Of a DNA stretch of 64,000 nt, positions 43,900 to 53,729 are shown in pieces. A model generated the notes under the pieces. That model was not told the origin of the DNA and did no database searches. It saw only the letters and a program-made list of their open reading frames with translations. Each line of letters starts with the position of its first letter. The stretch's first letter is position 1. Position numbers and translations under genes: made by a program. This DNA is from Candidatus Planktophila sp. (lineage in GTDB: Bacteria; Actinomycetota; Actinomycetes; Nanopelagicales; Nanopelagicaceae), in the NCBI GenBank assembly GCA_021741905.1, contig JAIOWZ010000003.1, forward strand, positions 26,117-90,116. Reading direction: 5' to 3'.

Positions 43900-46800
43900 A
43901 TGGCTTCCCTAGCCGATGTAGATAAGCATCGCGTAACGGCAGTTCTTGTTTCTCATAATGGAGCTGTTTGGTTACCCGAAGTTGTTGCAGCACTGACTTC
44001 TCAAACCCGACCAATTGATTTGATTACTGCCGTTGATACAGGATCAAAAGATGCATCGACTAAATTATTAAAATCTGCGCGCATTCCATTTTTCACAACA
44101 AATAGTGAAACTGGTTTTGGGCAAGCAGTTTCATTAGCGGTAGATAAGTTGCCACAATCTGTTGATCATGAATGGATTTGGTTGATTCATGATGATTGCG
44201 CACCAGCACCAACTGCGCTCGCAGAGTTATTAAGTGCAATTAATGATCGCCCACAAGTAGTTATGGTTGGTCCAAAACTTCTTGGTTGGCATGATCGCAC
44301 ACATTTATTAGAAGCTGGTATCAGTATTGCGGGCAATGGTGCGCGCTGGACCGGACTTGAACCATTGGAGTATGACCAAGGGCAACACGATGGAATTCAT
44401 GATGTGCTTTCTGTCAGCACGGCAGGTGCATTAATTCGCCGTGATGTATTTGAAGAGCTTGGTGGGTTTGATCAAAATCTGACGCTCTTTCGGGATGATG
44501 TTGACTTTGGATGGCGTGCTCGTACAGCAGGCCACACAGTCATTGTTGCCACCGGTGCTGTCGCATTTCACGCACAAGCATCGGCAACGGAGCGACGCAC
44601 GATTGATGTTAAAGGCGCGTTCTTGCATCGACCATTACTTTTAGATCGTCGTAATGCTGCATATGTAATGCTTGCGAATTCTTCCTGGTGGATGCTTCCA
44701 TGGATTGCTTTGCAATTATTTGGTTCGGCAGTTGTCCGCGCACTTGGATATCTACTCGCGAAACTGCCTGGTTATGCATCAGATGAAATCCTGGCTTTTA
44801 CCACATTGATTCTTAGACCAGGAATGATTCTCGAAGCTCGCAAGGTGCGCAAAAAGCAAAAGTTTGTTAGTGCTCGTGTTGTTGCCACATATATTCCACC
44901 ACGATGGTCACAGTTTCGTTTGGGAACCGAACGTTTAGTGGAATTAGTTCGAGGAAGGGTTTTTCCAGAAAATACTTTCGTATCAACATCTATCCTTGAC
45001 TCAGTTGAAGATGAGGATTTACTAACTCCTGTTGATACAAAAAATTGGTTGTCCATATTTAAGCGTCCCGAAGTTCTGGGCTTTATTTCTATAGCAATAA
45101 TCACTTTAGTGAACTCCCGAAATCGCTTTGGCGCATTAGTTGGCGGGGCACTTCCTAGTTCACCATCAGGTGCAACAGATTTATGGCGCTTTTATTTTGA
45201 ATCGTGGCACCAGGTTGGCTTGGGGTCTTCTCTTGCGACGCCTCCCTGGGTGGCAATAATCGCAATTGCGTCTCTAGTGGTTTTGGGTAAAGTCCAATTC
45301 TTTATTACTATATTCTTCTTGATTGCACCATTACTAATGATGTGGTCATGCTTTTATCTATTGAAAAAGCTAACTAGCAATACTTGGATCTCAATTCCTG
45401 CTGCACTCCTCTATGCGCTTTCACCGGTGGCTCTTGCATCGATTAGTTCTGGACACATTGCCACGCTGGTATTACTCATAGCTGCGCCTATAGTCGCTTT
45501 GATTCTTCATGACTGGTGGAGTATCGAAATCTACAGTTGGCGGAAGATATTTTCCGTTTCACTTTTGTTCTCGTTGCTCTACGCATTTACCTTGATGAGT
45601 TTTATCATTGCACTTGTTGCAGCGATCGCCATCTCCGTTGATAATTATCGGGAATTCGCCTTAACTCTGGATAAAAAGCTGTTTGATGTGCGGATTTTGA
45701 AGAGGTCGGCACTGGTATTTGTCCCATTTTTTGTTAACGCACCGTATTCTTTAGAAGCATTAGTTAATCCCAGCAGATTCTTAACTGAGCCAGGGTTACT
45801 GATTCCAGGTGGGGGTTCACTGCCTGTTTTATTTGGTAATCCGGGGGGTACTGGTTCGGTTCCATTGTGGTTAGTTAGTCCAATTTTGTTGATCCTTGCT
45901 ATCTCGCTATTTTCCTCAACACACGCACGTCGAATTGCCGAGTATGGATTAGGCGCATTGACTCTTGCAGTTTTTGTGGGCTCTCTTTCTATTTCTGCAC
46001 ATGGAAATGAAGGAGTTGCCAAGGTATGGACCGGTCCCGTGCTTTCGATCGCGACTTTGGCTGCAGTGGCTGCTGGATCTGTGATGCTAGATAGTTTGAG
46101 ACAAACTCTAGTTTTAAGTCACGTTCACTATCGTCATGTTTTGTCAGCCCTGTTACTTTTGGTTACAGGCTTCTACGCGATTTTGGCGGTGGGTTATTCC
46201 GTGACTGCCGGTGCAGATTCTGCAGTGCAAGCAAATCGTGCAACAGTAATGCCGGCGTTTTTAAGTGTTGAATCTGACACTAAAATTTTAGTTTTACGCG
46301 AAATCGGTAGCGCACAAGATAAGAAGATTCAATATTATATTTCGCGAGGTAAGGACATTTCCCTGGGAGAGCCCGATATTGCACCTAAGCAAAATGTAGA
46401 AATTGCAAGCGCTGCTCGAGCCTTGATTGATGGTACTGGCATAACGAGCAGCAAAGTTTTGGGTGATTACGGAATTGAGTATGTCTTTGCAAAGAGTCCA
46501 TTTAAAAAGGAGATCATAAGATCAATTGATGGACTTGGTGGATTCACGCGGACTTCTGCAACTTCACTTGGTGTTGTTTGGAGAGTAAGCCAGCCAACGA
46601 GCCGTCTTTTGTTTATCAACGAAGCTGGGGTTCGATCAGCACTTAAGGCTGAAGAATTCAGCGGGCGCACCTTCGTACCAAGTGCTGGCACCTTGATTCT
46701 TACTGAAAGTTCTAACAGATCATGGCAAGTGCTACAAAATGGTTTTCGTCTCACCCGGGTGAATAATGAAATGGGTTTACCGACATTTACCGTTACCGAG

Positions 46801-46944
46801 GCGGGGGAGATTTCATTAATTCATGATGGAACAGTGCGTCGCGGGTGGCTTTCTTTGCAAGTCATATTCTTGACCATAGTTATTGTTATGGCCCTGCCTG
46901 CTGGTCGCCGAAAGCGCGAGATATCTGAAAAGGAGCTGGCATGA
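43900..46944 (+). CDS. Large membrane glycosyltransferase family 2 protein
   Basis: The protein has 1014 residues. The N-terminal GT-A domain spans about residues 10-260, with TAVLVSHNGAVWLPEVV at the start, the metal motif LIHDDCAPAP near 90 and the acceptor motif FRDDVDFGWRARTAG near 195. Roughly a dozen membrane helices follow between about 270 and 780, then an extracellular domain, a last helix near 985 and a basic tail. Such fused proteins add sugars to lipid-linked envelope polymers. The GT-like part is certain; the polymer is unknown. It is coupled to the DUF5719 gene (ATGA) and follows whiB2 by 37 bases. Confidence 0.88.
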   Translation: MASLADVDKHRVTAVLVSHNGAVWLPEVVAALTSQTRPIDLITAVDTGSKDASTKLLKSARIPFFTTNSETGFGQAVSLAVDKLPQSVDHEWIWLIHDDCAPAPTALAELLSAINDRPQVVMVGPKLLGWHDRTHLLEAGISIAGNGARWTGLEPLEYDQGQHDGIHDVLSVSTAGALIRRDVFEELGGFDQNLTLFRDDVDFGWRARTAGHTVIVATGAVAFHAQASATERRTIDVKGAFLHRPLLLDRRNAAYVMLANSSWWMLPWIALQLFGSAVVRALGYLLAKLPGYASDEILAFTTLILRPGMILEARKVRKKQKFVSARVVATYIPPRWSQFRLGTERLVELVRGRVFPENTFVSTSILDSVEDEDLLTPVDTKNWLSIFKRPEVLGFISIAIITLVNSRNRFGALVGGALPSSPSGATDLWRFYFESWHQVGLGSSLATPPWVAIIAIASLVVLGKVQFFITIFFLIAPLLMMWSCFYLLKKLTSNTWISIPAALLYALSPVALASISSGHIATLVLLIAAPIVALILHDWWSIEIYSWRKIFSVSLLFSLLYAFTLMSFIIALVAAIAISVDNYREFALTLDKKLFDVRILKRSALVFVPFFVNAPYSLEALVNPSRFLTEPGLLIPGGGSLPVLFGNPGGTGSVPLWLVSPILLILAISLFSSTHARRIAEYGLGALTLAVFVGSLSISAHGNEGVAKVWTGPVLSIATLAAVAAGSVMLDSLRQTLVLSHVHYRHVLSALLLLVTGFYAILAVGYSVTAGADSAVQANRATVMPAFLSVESDTKILVLREIGSAQDKKIQYYISRGKDISLGEPDIAPKQNVEIASAARALIDGTGITSSKVLGDYGIEYVFAKSPFKKEIIRSIDGLGGFTRTSATSLGVVWRVSQPTSRLLFINEAGVRSALKAEEFSGRTFVPSAGTLILTESSNRSWQVLQNGFRLTRVNNEMGLPTFTVTEAGEISLIHDGTVRRGWLSLQVIFLTIVIVMALPAGRRKREISEKELA

Positions 46945-48245
46945 AACTTATTCGACCACTTAAATTTCTTGCCGTTTTGTTAAGTGTTGTGGGTATCTCA
47001 AGCGTTCTTTCGGTGGCAGTTACCACTAAGAGTTTTTCTGAAAGCTATCCAGTTGTAGTTTGCCCACCAACCCTAGATGGATTGGGATCACAAATATCCT
47101 TTTCCTCTAAGAAGACTCAATTTCAAAGACTTCAAAACCGCACTTCAGAGACTGCCCAAGTAAAGGTTTTACGGTTACCGGTCAACAAAGATTCTCTGAT
47201 TATCACCTCAGAAGAAGTAACTCCCGTTGTCTGGCAAAGCAGGTCAGGTAGTTGGGCAGGTGGAGGACTGTGCATGGGACCTGCATCTTCACAATGGTTT
47301 GTAGGTGGCACAGCAGATGTCACAACTCGTGGACGATTAATTCTTGTTAACAGTGGTCTTAGCGATGCTGTCGTTGATGTTGAAAGCTTCACAGAGAATG
47401 GAAAGCAGCCGTTACGGACAGTTAATGTTTCCTCAAAAAACTACATAGTCATCTCAATTGATTCATTAGCTCCAGGAGACAAAACCCTGACGGTGCATGT
47501 TGTGCCACGATCTGGCCGAATTAACGCATTCATGATTGATGAGCAAGGCAAAGGATTAAAGGCATTGGGTGGGGACCTGGTAAACCCAGCGGCAGCAGGA
47601 AGTAAGACTGTTGTAATTCCAGCGATTCCTAATCAGAGTTCTAGAAATACTCCGGCACTGCCACACACTTTGCGTGTTCTAGCACCAGGTGATGTTGATG
47701 CAAGTATTACCGTCGAAGTTTTGTCTGGAGATGGAGTATTTGTTCCGGTTGGATTAAATTCACGATCAGTAAGTGCTGGAATCGTGACTGAGTTCAAGCT
47801 TGACCCAAACATAACCTCTAATGTCATGGCGGTGCGAATTTCTTCGACAGAACCAATAGTTGCAGCTGTAAAGTCCACGGCGGTGGTGCAAGGAAAAAAG
47901 GATTTTGTGTGGAGTACTGCCGCCCCAGGACTTGTTCGGCTGACCATGGCAATTACTGGATTAGATCCATTTATCTCCTTTGCAGGCGAGAGTATCGATG
48001 TTTCATTGGATGTGACCTTGACCAACGGAAAGGTCGTTCAAGAGAAGGTGACAGGTTCAGATATTGCTAATTGGCGGGTTCCAACTAATGCACGTTCTTT
48101 CACCATTACTAAGGTTGGGGCAGGAACATTTGCAGGGGCGCTAGTTTCCTCGATCAACGGATATGGCTACTTCCCAATAGCAGCAGGTAGCCTTTTGACA
48201 AAGATTGAAGTGCCAGATTCAAATATTCGCGTCTTAAATCCCTGA
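46941..48245 (+). CDS. Secreted or membrane-anchored DUF5719 family protein
   Basis: The protein has 434 residues. One N-terminal hydrophobic segment (LKFLAVLLSVVGISSVLSVAV, written here as a 20-plus span at residues about 8-28) acts as signal or anchor. The remainder is beta-rich and extracytoplasmic, with repeated immunoglobulin-like stretches such as SITVEVLSGDGVFVPVGLNS. In actinobacteria DUF5719 proteins are encoded right after this large glycosyltransferase, so the two probably work together at the envelope. Function is unknown. The start overlaps the glycosyltransferase stop (ATGA). Confidence 0.8.
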   Translation: MKLIRPLKFLAVLLSVVGISSVLSVAVTTKSFSESYPVVVCPPTLDGLGSQISFSSKKTQFQRLQNRTSETAQVKVLRLPVNKDSLIITSEEVTPVVWQSRSGSWAGGGLCMGPASSQWFVGGTADVTTRGRLILVNSGLSDAVVDVESFTENGKQPLRTVNVSSKNYIVISIDSLAPGDKTLTVHVVPRSGRINAFMIDEQGKGLKALGGDLVNPAAAGSKTVVIPAIPNQSSRNTPALPHTLRVLAPGDVDASITVEVLSGDGVFVPVGLNSRSVSAGIVTEFKLDPNITSNVMAVRISSTEPIVAAVKSTAVVQGKKDFVWSTAAPGLVRLTMAITGLDPFISFAGESIDVSLDVTLTNGKVVQEKVTGSDIANWRVPTNARSFTITKVGAGTFAGALVSSINGYGYFPIAAGSLLTKIEVPDSNIRVLNP

Positions 48246-48274
48246 CAATCCCCAGATTTATACTCACTTCCCAC

Positions 48275-48280
48275 TAATGT
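48275..48280 (+). promoter_or_regulatory. TANNNT box of the DUF3499 gene
   Basis: TAATGT ends seven bases before the ATG at 48288 in a 42-base gap. No ribosome-binding site lies between (TACTTAC), which fits leaderless initiation. Confidence 0.45.
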
Positions 48281-48287
48281 TACTTAC

Positions 48288-48653
48288 ATGAGAACAGTTA
48301 GTGGTCGTGCATGTTCACGCGCAGGTTGCAGATCTCAAGCAACCATGACACTGACCTATGTCTATTCTGAATCGACCGCTGTTGTTGGTCCACTTGCAAC
48401 ATTTTCTGAACCACATGCATATGATTTATGCGCTGTGCATGGCGCGCGTTTAAAAGTTCCTCATGGGTGGAATGTCATCAAGCATGAACTTGATGGTCAA
48501 ACTCAAGGTCCAACAGATGATGACTTGATGGCTATCGCAGATGCTGTTCGCGAAGTTGCTCTTAAGGAGATTCCCGAAGAGATTCCTGCCGAAAGTTCAT
48601 CGGCGCAACAGCAAATTGGTCGTCGCGGACATTTACGCGCAGTTCCTTCTTAG
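48288..48653 (+). CDS. DUF3499 family protein
   Basis: The protein has 121 residues. ACSRAGCRSQATMTLTYVY near residues 7-25 and AYDLCAVHGARLKVPHGW near 43-60 supply two pairs of Cys/His residues, which look like a zinc site. The C-terminal third is acidic and then basic (GRRGHLRAVPS). I recognise DUF3499 from this motif pair and from its place between the glycosyltransferase block and the phosphomannomutase, as in mycobacteria (Rv3258c as I recall). Function is unknown. Confidence 0.87.
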   Translation: MRTVSGRACSRAGCRSQATMTLTYVYSESTAVVGPLATFSEPHAYDLCAVHGARLKVPHGWNVIKHELDGQTQGPTDDDLMAIADAVREVALKEIPEEIPAESSSAQQQIGRRGHLRAVPS

Positions 48654-48662
48654 GAATATTTA

Positions 48663-50018
48663 GTGAACGAGTTCGCGGATATTTTTAAAGCCTACGATAT
48701 TCGTGGTCTGGCTGATGTTGAAATAGATGCAGATTTCGCATTTGCAACAGGCCTTGCCTTCGCTCGTTTTCTGCAATTAGAAAGAGAACCCGGAACAATT
48801 GTTATCGGGGAAGATATGCGCCCATCCTCACCGATACTAGCTGAGGCATTTTCTGCAGGAGTTACTTCTCAAGGCATGGATGTAATTCGCATTGGGCTAG
48901 CTTCAACAGACATGCTCTATTTCGCATCTGGAAAATTGGGTTTACCAGGCGCGATGTTTACCGCCAGCCACAACCCAGCCGAGTACAACGGAATAAAGCT
49001 TTGTTTGAGTAGTGCAAGACCTATTGGCAAAGAATCAGGCTTGGTAACAATTGAAAACTTTGTTCGCCAAGGTTCGCCAATAGCGATACGAAATGTTGGG
49101 GTTGAAAAACAGCGCAATATGCTGGATGAGTATGTGGATCACTTACTTACTCTTGTTGATGTTACAAATATTCGTCCGCTCAAAATTATTGTCGATGCAG
49201 GAAATGGCATGGCTGGGCACACAGCACCAGCAATCTTTGCTCGGCTAAATTGTGAAGTTATTCCGATGTATTTTGAACTTGATGGAACATTTCCGAACCA
49301 TGAAGCTAACCCGCTTGATGAATCTACGCTGACTGATCTGAAGCAAGCGATGAAAGATCAGAACGCTGATTTAGGCTTAGCATTTGATGGTGATGCGGAT
49401 CGTTGCTTCTTAGTTGACGAACGAGGAGTGGCAGTAAATCCTTCGGCGTTAACTTCATTAATCGCCCACCGGGAACTAATAAAGCACCCCGGATCTTCGA
49501 TTATTTATAATTTGATCTCATCTCGAACAGTTCAAGAAGTCATCGATGAAAATGGTGGTGTTGGAATACGTAGTCGAGTCGGCCATTCATACATTAAAAA
49601 GATGATGGCTGACAGTGGAGCTATTTTTGGTGGTGAACATTCGGGCCACTTCTACTTTAAGGAGTTCTGGCGCGCAGATTCGGGTGCGCTAGCTGCCTTA
49701 CATGCGATTGCAGCACTTGGTGAAAGTGACACAACGATGTCAGCTCTACTTGCCCCATACAACCGATATGTCATTAGTGGTGAGATAAATTCAAAAGTTG
49801 CAGATACTAAAGCAGCGACTGAACTTGTTGAGAAGAGTTATTCATCGGGGCAGATCACATTGGATCATTTGGATGGATTAACTGTTAATGGGGATACCTG
49901 GTGGTTCAATCTTCGACCATCAAATACCGAGCCTGTACTTCGACTCAATGTTGAGGCCTCAACACAGGCTCAAATGGAGACTGTGCGTGATGCGGTTCTC
50001 TCCCTTATTCGGGGCTAA
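48663..50018 (+). CDS. manB: Phosphomannomutase/phosphoglucomutase
   Basis: It interconverts mannose 6-phosphate and mannose 1-phosphate, feeding the guanylyltransferase at 42.5 kb. The protein has 451 residues from GTG, preceded by AGGAATATT. FKAYDIRG is near residue 8. The phosphoserine loop TASHNPAEYNGIK is near 100-112, the Mg loop FDGDADRCF near 241, the sugar loop GGEHSGHF near 323 and the phosphate loop RPSNTEP near 418. GEHSGH is the specificity motif of PMM/PGM enzymes. It ends the mannose block; a structured 125-base leader then precedes ahcY. Confidence 0.93.
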   Translation: MNEFADIFKAYDIRGLADVEIDADFAFATGLAFARFLQLEREPGTIVIGEDMRPSSPILAEAFSAGVTSQGMDVIRIGLASTDMLYFASGKLGLPGAMFTASHNPAEYNGIKLCLSSARPIGKESGLVTIENFVRQGSPIAIRNVGVEKQRNMLDEYVDHLLTLVDVTNIRPLKIIVDAGNGMAGHTAPAIFARLNCEVIPMYFELDGTFPNHEANPLDESTLTDLKQAMKDQNADLGLAFDGDADRCFLVDERGVAVNPSALTSLIAHRELIKHPGSSIIYNLISSRTVQEVIDENGGVGIRSRVGHSYIKKMMADSGAIFGGEHSGHFYFKEFWRADSGALAALHAIAALGESDTTMSALLAPYNRYVISGEINSKVADTKAATELVEKSYSSGQITLDHLDGLTVNGDTWWFNLRPSNTEPVLRLNVEASTQAQMETVRDAVLSLIRG

Positions 50019-50143
50019 CTCCGTTTTCCATTAGAGAGATTTAGCGTGTGGGCGGTAATCTTTACCCATAGTCGCCTATCACTGTAGAGCCCTACGCCTT
50101 AGGTACCCAAACAATACTTTGAAGTCCACTTAAGGAGATTTAC
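50019..50143 (+). promoter_or_regulatory. Structured leader of ahcY, candidate riboswitch-like element
   Basis: The gap is the longest near this operon and can be folded by hand. P1 pairs 50044-50053 with 50089-50097 (GCGTGTGGGC with GCCCTACGC, one bulge). P2 pairs 50054-50058 with 50062-50066. P3 pairs 50068-50071 with 50076-50079, giving a three-way junction. CCTTA (50097-50101) can pair with TAAGG (50131-50135), which is part of the ahcY Shine-Dalgarno, and this competes with the last P1 pair. I do not recognise a known SAM or SAH class. An alternative reading puts a promoter (TTTACC at 50061, TGTAGA at 50083) inside the fold. Confidence 0.4.
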
Positions 50144-51430
50144 GTGAACGTTCCAGTAACAGCAACACTTCCAGCACATGACATTGCAGATGCATCACTT
50201 GCTGCAGAAGGTCGTAAGAAAATTGAATGGGCAGAGCGCAACATGCCAGTTCTCGCTCAGATCCGTGAGCGCTTTGAAAAGTCACAGCCATTTGCAGGTG
50301 TGCGTATTTCTGCATGCATGCACGTAACAACCGAGACAGCTAACTTGATGCGTGTGCTAAAAGCTGGCGGAGCAGAGATCGCACTTTGTGCATCAAATCC
50401 ATTGTCAACACAAGATGACACGGCTGCAGCGCTAGTACATGAGTACGGAATTTCTGTTTTTGCTCGTAACGCAGTAGATCGTGATGGTTACTACAAGCAC
50501 ATCAACGCTGCCCTTGATATTGAACCTCACCAAGTATTTGATGATGGTTGCGATCTTGTAAATACACTTCACACAACACGTAAAGAGTTAATCCCAGGCA
50601 TCACCGGTGGCTGCGAAGAAACAACAACTGGTGTTATCCGCCTAAACCAGATGGCAAAAGATGGCGCACTTCAGTTCCCAATGATCGCTGTTAACGACAC
50701 TGACACAAAGCACATGTTTGATAACCGTTACGGAACAGGTCAATCAACTCTCGATGCCGTATTCCGTGCAACAAACTTCTTGCTTGCAGGTCGCATCGTC
50801 GTTGTAGCTGGTTTTGGATACTGCGGTAAGGGTGTTGCAGAACGCGCAAAGGGTATGGGCGCTGATGTAGTCGTAACTGAAATTGATCCAACAAAAGCTC
50901 TTGATGCAATGATGCAAGGCTTCCGTGTGATGCCGATGCTAGATGCAGCAAAGGTTGGCGATGTGTTTATTACCGTTACTGGTAACCGCGATGTATTACG
51001 CGATGAACACTTTGCAGTAATGAAGGACGGCGCAATCATGGCTAACTCAGGCCACTTCGACATCGAAATTGATGTTGCATGGCTTGAGCAGAATGCAAAG
51101 ACCAAGAACTCAAAGATGCGTCATCAAACTGATGAATATGTACTAGCAGATGGACGCCGTTTGCTACTCCTTGCAGAAGGTCGCCTTGTTAACCTAGGTG
51201 CAGCAGAAGGTCACCCTGCATCAGTAATGGATATGTCATTCTCTGATCAAGCACTCACAGCTGAATACCTTGTTAAGGAAGCAAAGAACTTGAAGCCTGG
51301 TGTTCATGAAGTTCCTACATATATCGATAAGGAAGTTGCTGCTCTGAAGTTAATCAGCATGGGCGGTCGCATTGACGTTCTAACTCCTGCTCAAGATATG
51401 TACTTGAACTCTTGGGAGCACGGTAGCTAA
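50144..51430 (+). CDS. ahcY: Adenosylhomocysteinase
   Basis: It hydrolyses S-adenosylhomocysteine to adenosine and homocysteine, relieving inhibition of methyltransferases. The protein has 428 residues from a GTG with AAGGAG seven bases upstream. ISACMHVTTETANLMRVL near residues 52-69 binds the substrate. NDTDTKHMFDNRYGTGQS near 186 and the NAD loop VAGFGYCGKGVAERAKG near 220-236 are family signatures. NSGHFDIEID near 304 is the later substrate loop. The C-terminus differs from the usual KPDHYRY, ending YLNSWEHGS. It leads the ahcY-mtrA-mtrB run; the adenosine formed could be deaminated by Add. Confidence 0.95.
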   Translation: MNVPVTATLPAHDIADASLAAEGRKKIEWAERNMPVLAQIRERFEKSQPFAGVRISACMHVTTETANLMRVLKAGGAEIALCASNPLSTQDDTAAALVHEYGISVFARNAVDRDGYYKHINAALDIEPHQVFDDGCDLVNTLHTTRKELIPGITGGCEETTTGVIRLNQMAKDGALQFPMIAVNDTDTKHMFDNRYGTGQSTLDAVFRATNFLLAGRIVVVAGFGYCGKGVAERAKGMGADVVVTEIDPTKALDAMMQGFRVMPMLDAAKVGDVFITVTGNRDVLRDEHFAVMKDGAIMANSGHFDIEIDVAWLEQNAKTKNSKMRHQTDEYVLADGRRLLLLAEGRLVNLGAAEGHPASVMDMSFSDQALTAEYLVKEAKNLKPGVHEVPTYIDKEVAALKLISMGGRIDVLTPAQDMYLNSWEHGS

Positions 51431-52116
51431 TGACCTTAGTCATGGTCGTCGATGACGATCAGGATCTCGCGGAGATGCTCGGCATCGTTTTAACCGGTGC
51501 CGGCATCGACGTAGATCTAGTAAGTCGTGGCGATGAGGTCATGGATGTTTTTCGTAACAATCCACCAGATTTAGTTCTGCTAGATGTTATGTTGCCTGGC
51601 CTTGATGGAATCGAAGTATGTAAATTGATTCGCGCAGAATCTATGGTTCCGATTGTGATGCTTTCAGCTAAAGGTGACACTCAAGATGTCGTTAAAGGTT
51701 TAGAAGCTGGCGCTGATGATTACATGGTCAAGCCATTTCGCCATCCGTCAGAATTAATTGCGCGTATTCGCACACGTTTGCGCCGTACTAATGCAGATGT
51801 TTCGGGATTGCTCACTATCGGTGATTTAGCAATTGATGTGCAAGCCCACCAGATACTGCGTGCAGGTAAGCAGATTGCATTAACTCGCCTTGAGTTTGAT
51901 TTGCTTGTTGCATTAGCTAAAGAACCAGGTCGAGTCTTTACACGTGATGCCTTGCTCAGCGAAGTATGGGGCTACCGTCATTCAACTGATACCCGTTTGG
52001 TCAATGTTCACGTTCAGCGCCTTCGTTCTAAGATCGAGCACGATGCTGAACACCCTGAAATTGTCATCACAATTAGAGGTGTTGGCTACAAAGCGGGAGT
52101 CATGGGCGGTTCCTAA
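51430..52116 (+). CDS. mtrA: Response regulator MtrA
   Basis: It is an OmpR-family response regulator controlling cell-wall and division genes in actinobacteria. The protein has 228 residues. The receiver domain has the acidic pair in VVDDDQDLAEML, phospho-acceptor Asp in VLLDVMLPGLDG near residue 54, Thr/Ser in MLSAKGD near 81 and Lys in MVKPF near 103. A winged-helix domain covers about 130-225 (LTRLEFDLLVALA, RLRSKIE, VITIRGVGYK). It shares one base with the ahcY stop (TAATG). mtrB follows two bases after its stop. Confidence 0.95.
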   Translation: MTLVMVVDDDQDLAEMLGIVLTGAGIDVDLVSRGDEVMDVFRNNPPDLVLLDVMLPGLDGIEVCKLIRAESMVPIVMLSAKGDTQDVVKGLEAGADDYMVKPFRHPSELIARIRTRLRRTNADVSGLLTIGDLAIDVQAHQILRAGKQIALTRLEFDLLVALAKEPGRVFTRDALLSEVWGYRHSTDTRLVNVHVQRLRSKIEHDAEHPEIVITIRGVGYKAGVMGGS

Positions 52117-52118
52117 CC

Positions 52119-53669
52119 ATGAACCGCATCCTCTGGAAGGCCCGTAATTCTCTAGCGTTTAAAGTAATTATCTCAACTGTCATTCTTTCCCTAGGTGTGG
52201 TCTGGATTATCGGATCAGCCCTTAATTCACGGCTTGCTAGCGGGATTAGAGAAGTAAACCTGAACTCGGCCATAGTGGAAGCCAGATCTACGATATTCAC
52301 CGCCGACTACCGGTTCTTACTTGCCCAAGGCGAAAAGGACTCAGTAGTTCAAAAAGTTGTGGATGATGTTATTAGTTCTGCGACAACAATTACTTCCAAT
52401 GAAAATACACGTGAAGTAGTTTTTATCCGAAGCCCCGGAAATACGATGGAAATAAATTATGAGATTGCCTCTAACTTTTTAGATCCATTGTCGATCCCGA
52501 ATTCTTTAAGTGAACGGGTCCGAAAATCCAACGATACCGTGTGGCAGTACACGACCATGAGTTATCTGCAAGGTGCGAGTGTTCCTGGACTTGCTATTGG
52601 GCAAAAGGTTCAAATCCCAGGTGCAGGACAATACGAAATGTATATTGTTTTTTCTCTAGCAAACGAAGAAATTACACTTAATCTAATTAACACCTATTTG
52701 TTTATTGCTGGCTTTATTCTTCTTATTTTAATTACTGTTATCACATGGGTTGTAGTTCGACAGATAGTTAAGCCGGTACGCGAAGCGGCTCGAATTGCTG
52801 CTGAGTTTACTTCAGGTGATTTCAGACAGCGCATGAAGGTGTACTCGCAAGATGAAATATCAAGACTTGGGTATGCATTTAATGAAATGGCAGAGTCTAT
52901 TGAGCAGCAGATTGATCGATTAGAGAATCTCTCTCGAGTCCAACAGCGTTTTGTATCTGATGTTTCCCACGAATTGCGTACCCCCTTAACAACTTTACGC
53001 ATGGCATCAGAAGTAATTTCGGCTTCAAGAGAGAGCTTTGATCCTATAGTTGCTCGCAGCACTGAATTGTTGGTGGCACAACTAGATCGCTTCGAGCGAT
53101 TACTTGAAGATTTACTTGAAGTTTCACGATTTGATGCAGAGGTTGCAGTACTTGAAGCTGTTGACTTCGATGTAGTTCAACTTGTTAACCGATGCGCAGA
53201 AGACTTGTCCCTTGTTGCTAAAGAACGAAAGACCCACATCTATGTCAAAGCTGCCGAGCCAGTCATCATGATTAAGGCTGATATTCGTCGAGTAGAGCGT
53301 ATTTTGCGTAATCTTCTGGCCAATGCAATCGACCATGCGGAAGAGGTTCAGATCGATGTTCAGATTGAAGCAAGTGAACGTGATGTTGCAATTGGTATTC
53401 GAGATTACGGAGTAGGTCTTGATGAAAACTCTTTGACTAGAGTCTTTGATCGTTTCTGGCGCGCAGACCCATCTAGAGCTCGCACCCGTGGTGGTACGGG
53501 ACTTGGGCTCTCCATCGCACTCGAAGATGCAAGACTTCATAATGGTGAGCTTGAAGCATGGGGACGCCCTGGGCGAGGCGCGCACTTTGTTCTCACCTTG
53601 CCTAGAAAAACGTGGGAGTCAATTGATCGCCGACTGATTTCACTACAACCGGAGGATTACAAAGCTTAA
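52119..53669 (+). CDS. mtrB: Sensor histidine kinase MtrB
   Basis: It is the membrane sensor kinase partner of MtrA. The protein has 516 residues. The first membrane helix is near residues 16-35, and an extracytoplasmic sensor region of about 150 residues follows. The second helix is near 190-210, then a HAMP domain (about 212-265). SDVSHELRTPLTTLRMASE near 285-303 holds the phospho-His. ATPase boxes follow: RILRNLLANAIDHAE near 390, IRDYGVGLDEN near 428 and GGTGLGLSIA near 462. The usual third gene, lpqB, is missing; comF follows instead. Confidence 0.95.
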   Translation: MNRILWKARNSLAFKVIISTVILSLGVVWIIGSALNSRLASGIREVNLNSAIVEARSTIFTADYRFLLAQGEKDSVVQKVVDDVISSATTITSNENTREVVFIRSPGNTMEINYEIASNFLDPLSIPNSLSERVRKSNDTVWQYTTMSYLQGASVPGLAIGQKVQIPGAGQYEMYIVFSLANEEITLNLINTYLFIAGFILLILITVITWVVVRQIVKPVREAARIAAEFTSGDFRQRMKVYSQDEISRLGYAFNEMAESIEQQIDRLENLSRVQQRFVSDVSHELRTPLTTLRMASEVISASRESFDPIVARSTELLVAQLDRFERLLEDLLEVSRFDAEVAVLEAVDFDVVQLVNRCAEDLSLVAKERKTHIYVKAAEPVIMIKADIRRVERILRNLLANAIDHAEEVQIDVQIEASERDVAIGIRDYGVGLDENSLTRVFDRFWRADPSRARTRGGTGLGLSIALEDARLHNGELEAWGRPGRGAHFVLTLPRKTWESIDRRLISLQPEDYKA

Positions 53670-53729
53670 TTTTTCCACATCATTTTGAGCAAGTAATTTT
53701 AATTTATAGTAATTGAGCACTATTGGCTC

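Noticed and set aside
50019..50143. Direct assignment of the ahcY leader to the known SAH riboswitch
   Set aside because: I could not match the conserved core I remember for that class; the layout here is a short three-way junction, so only a candidate element is claimed.
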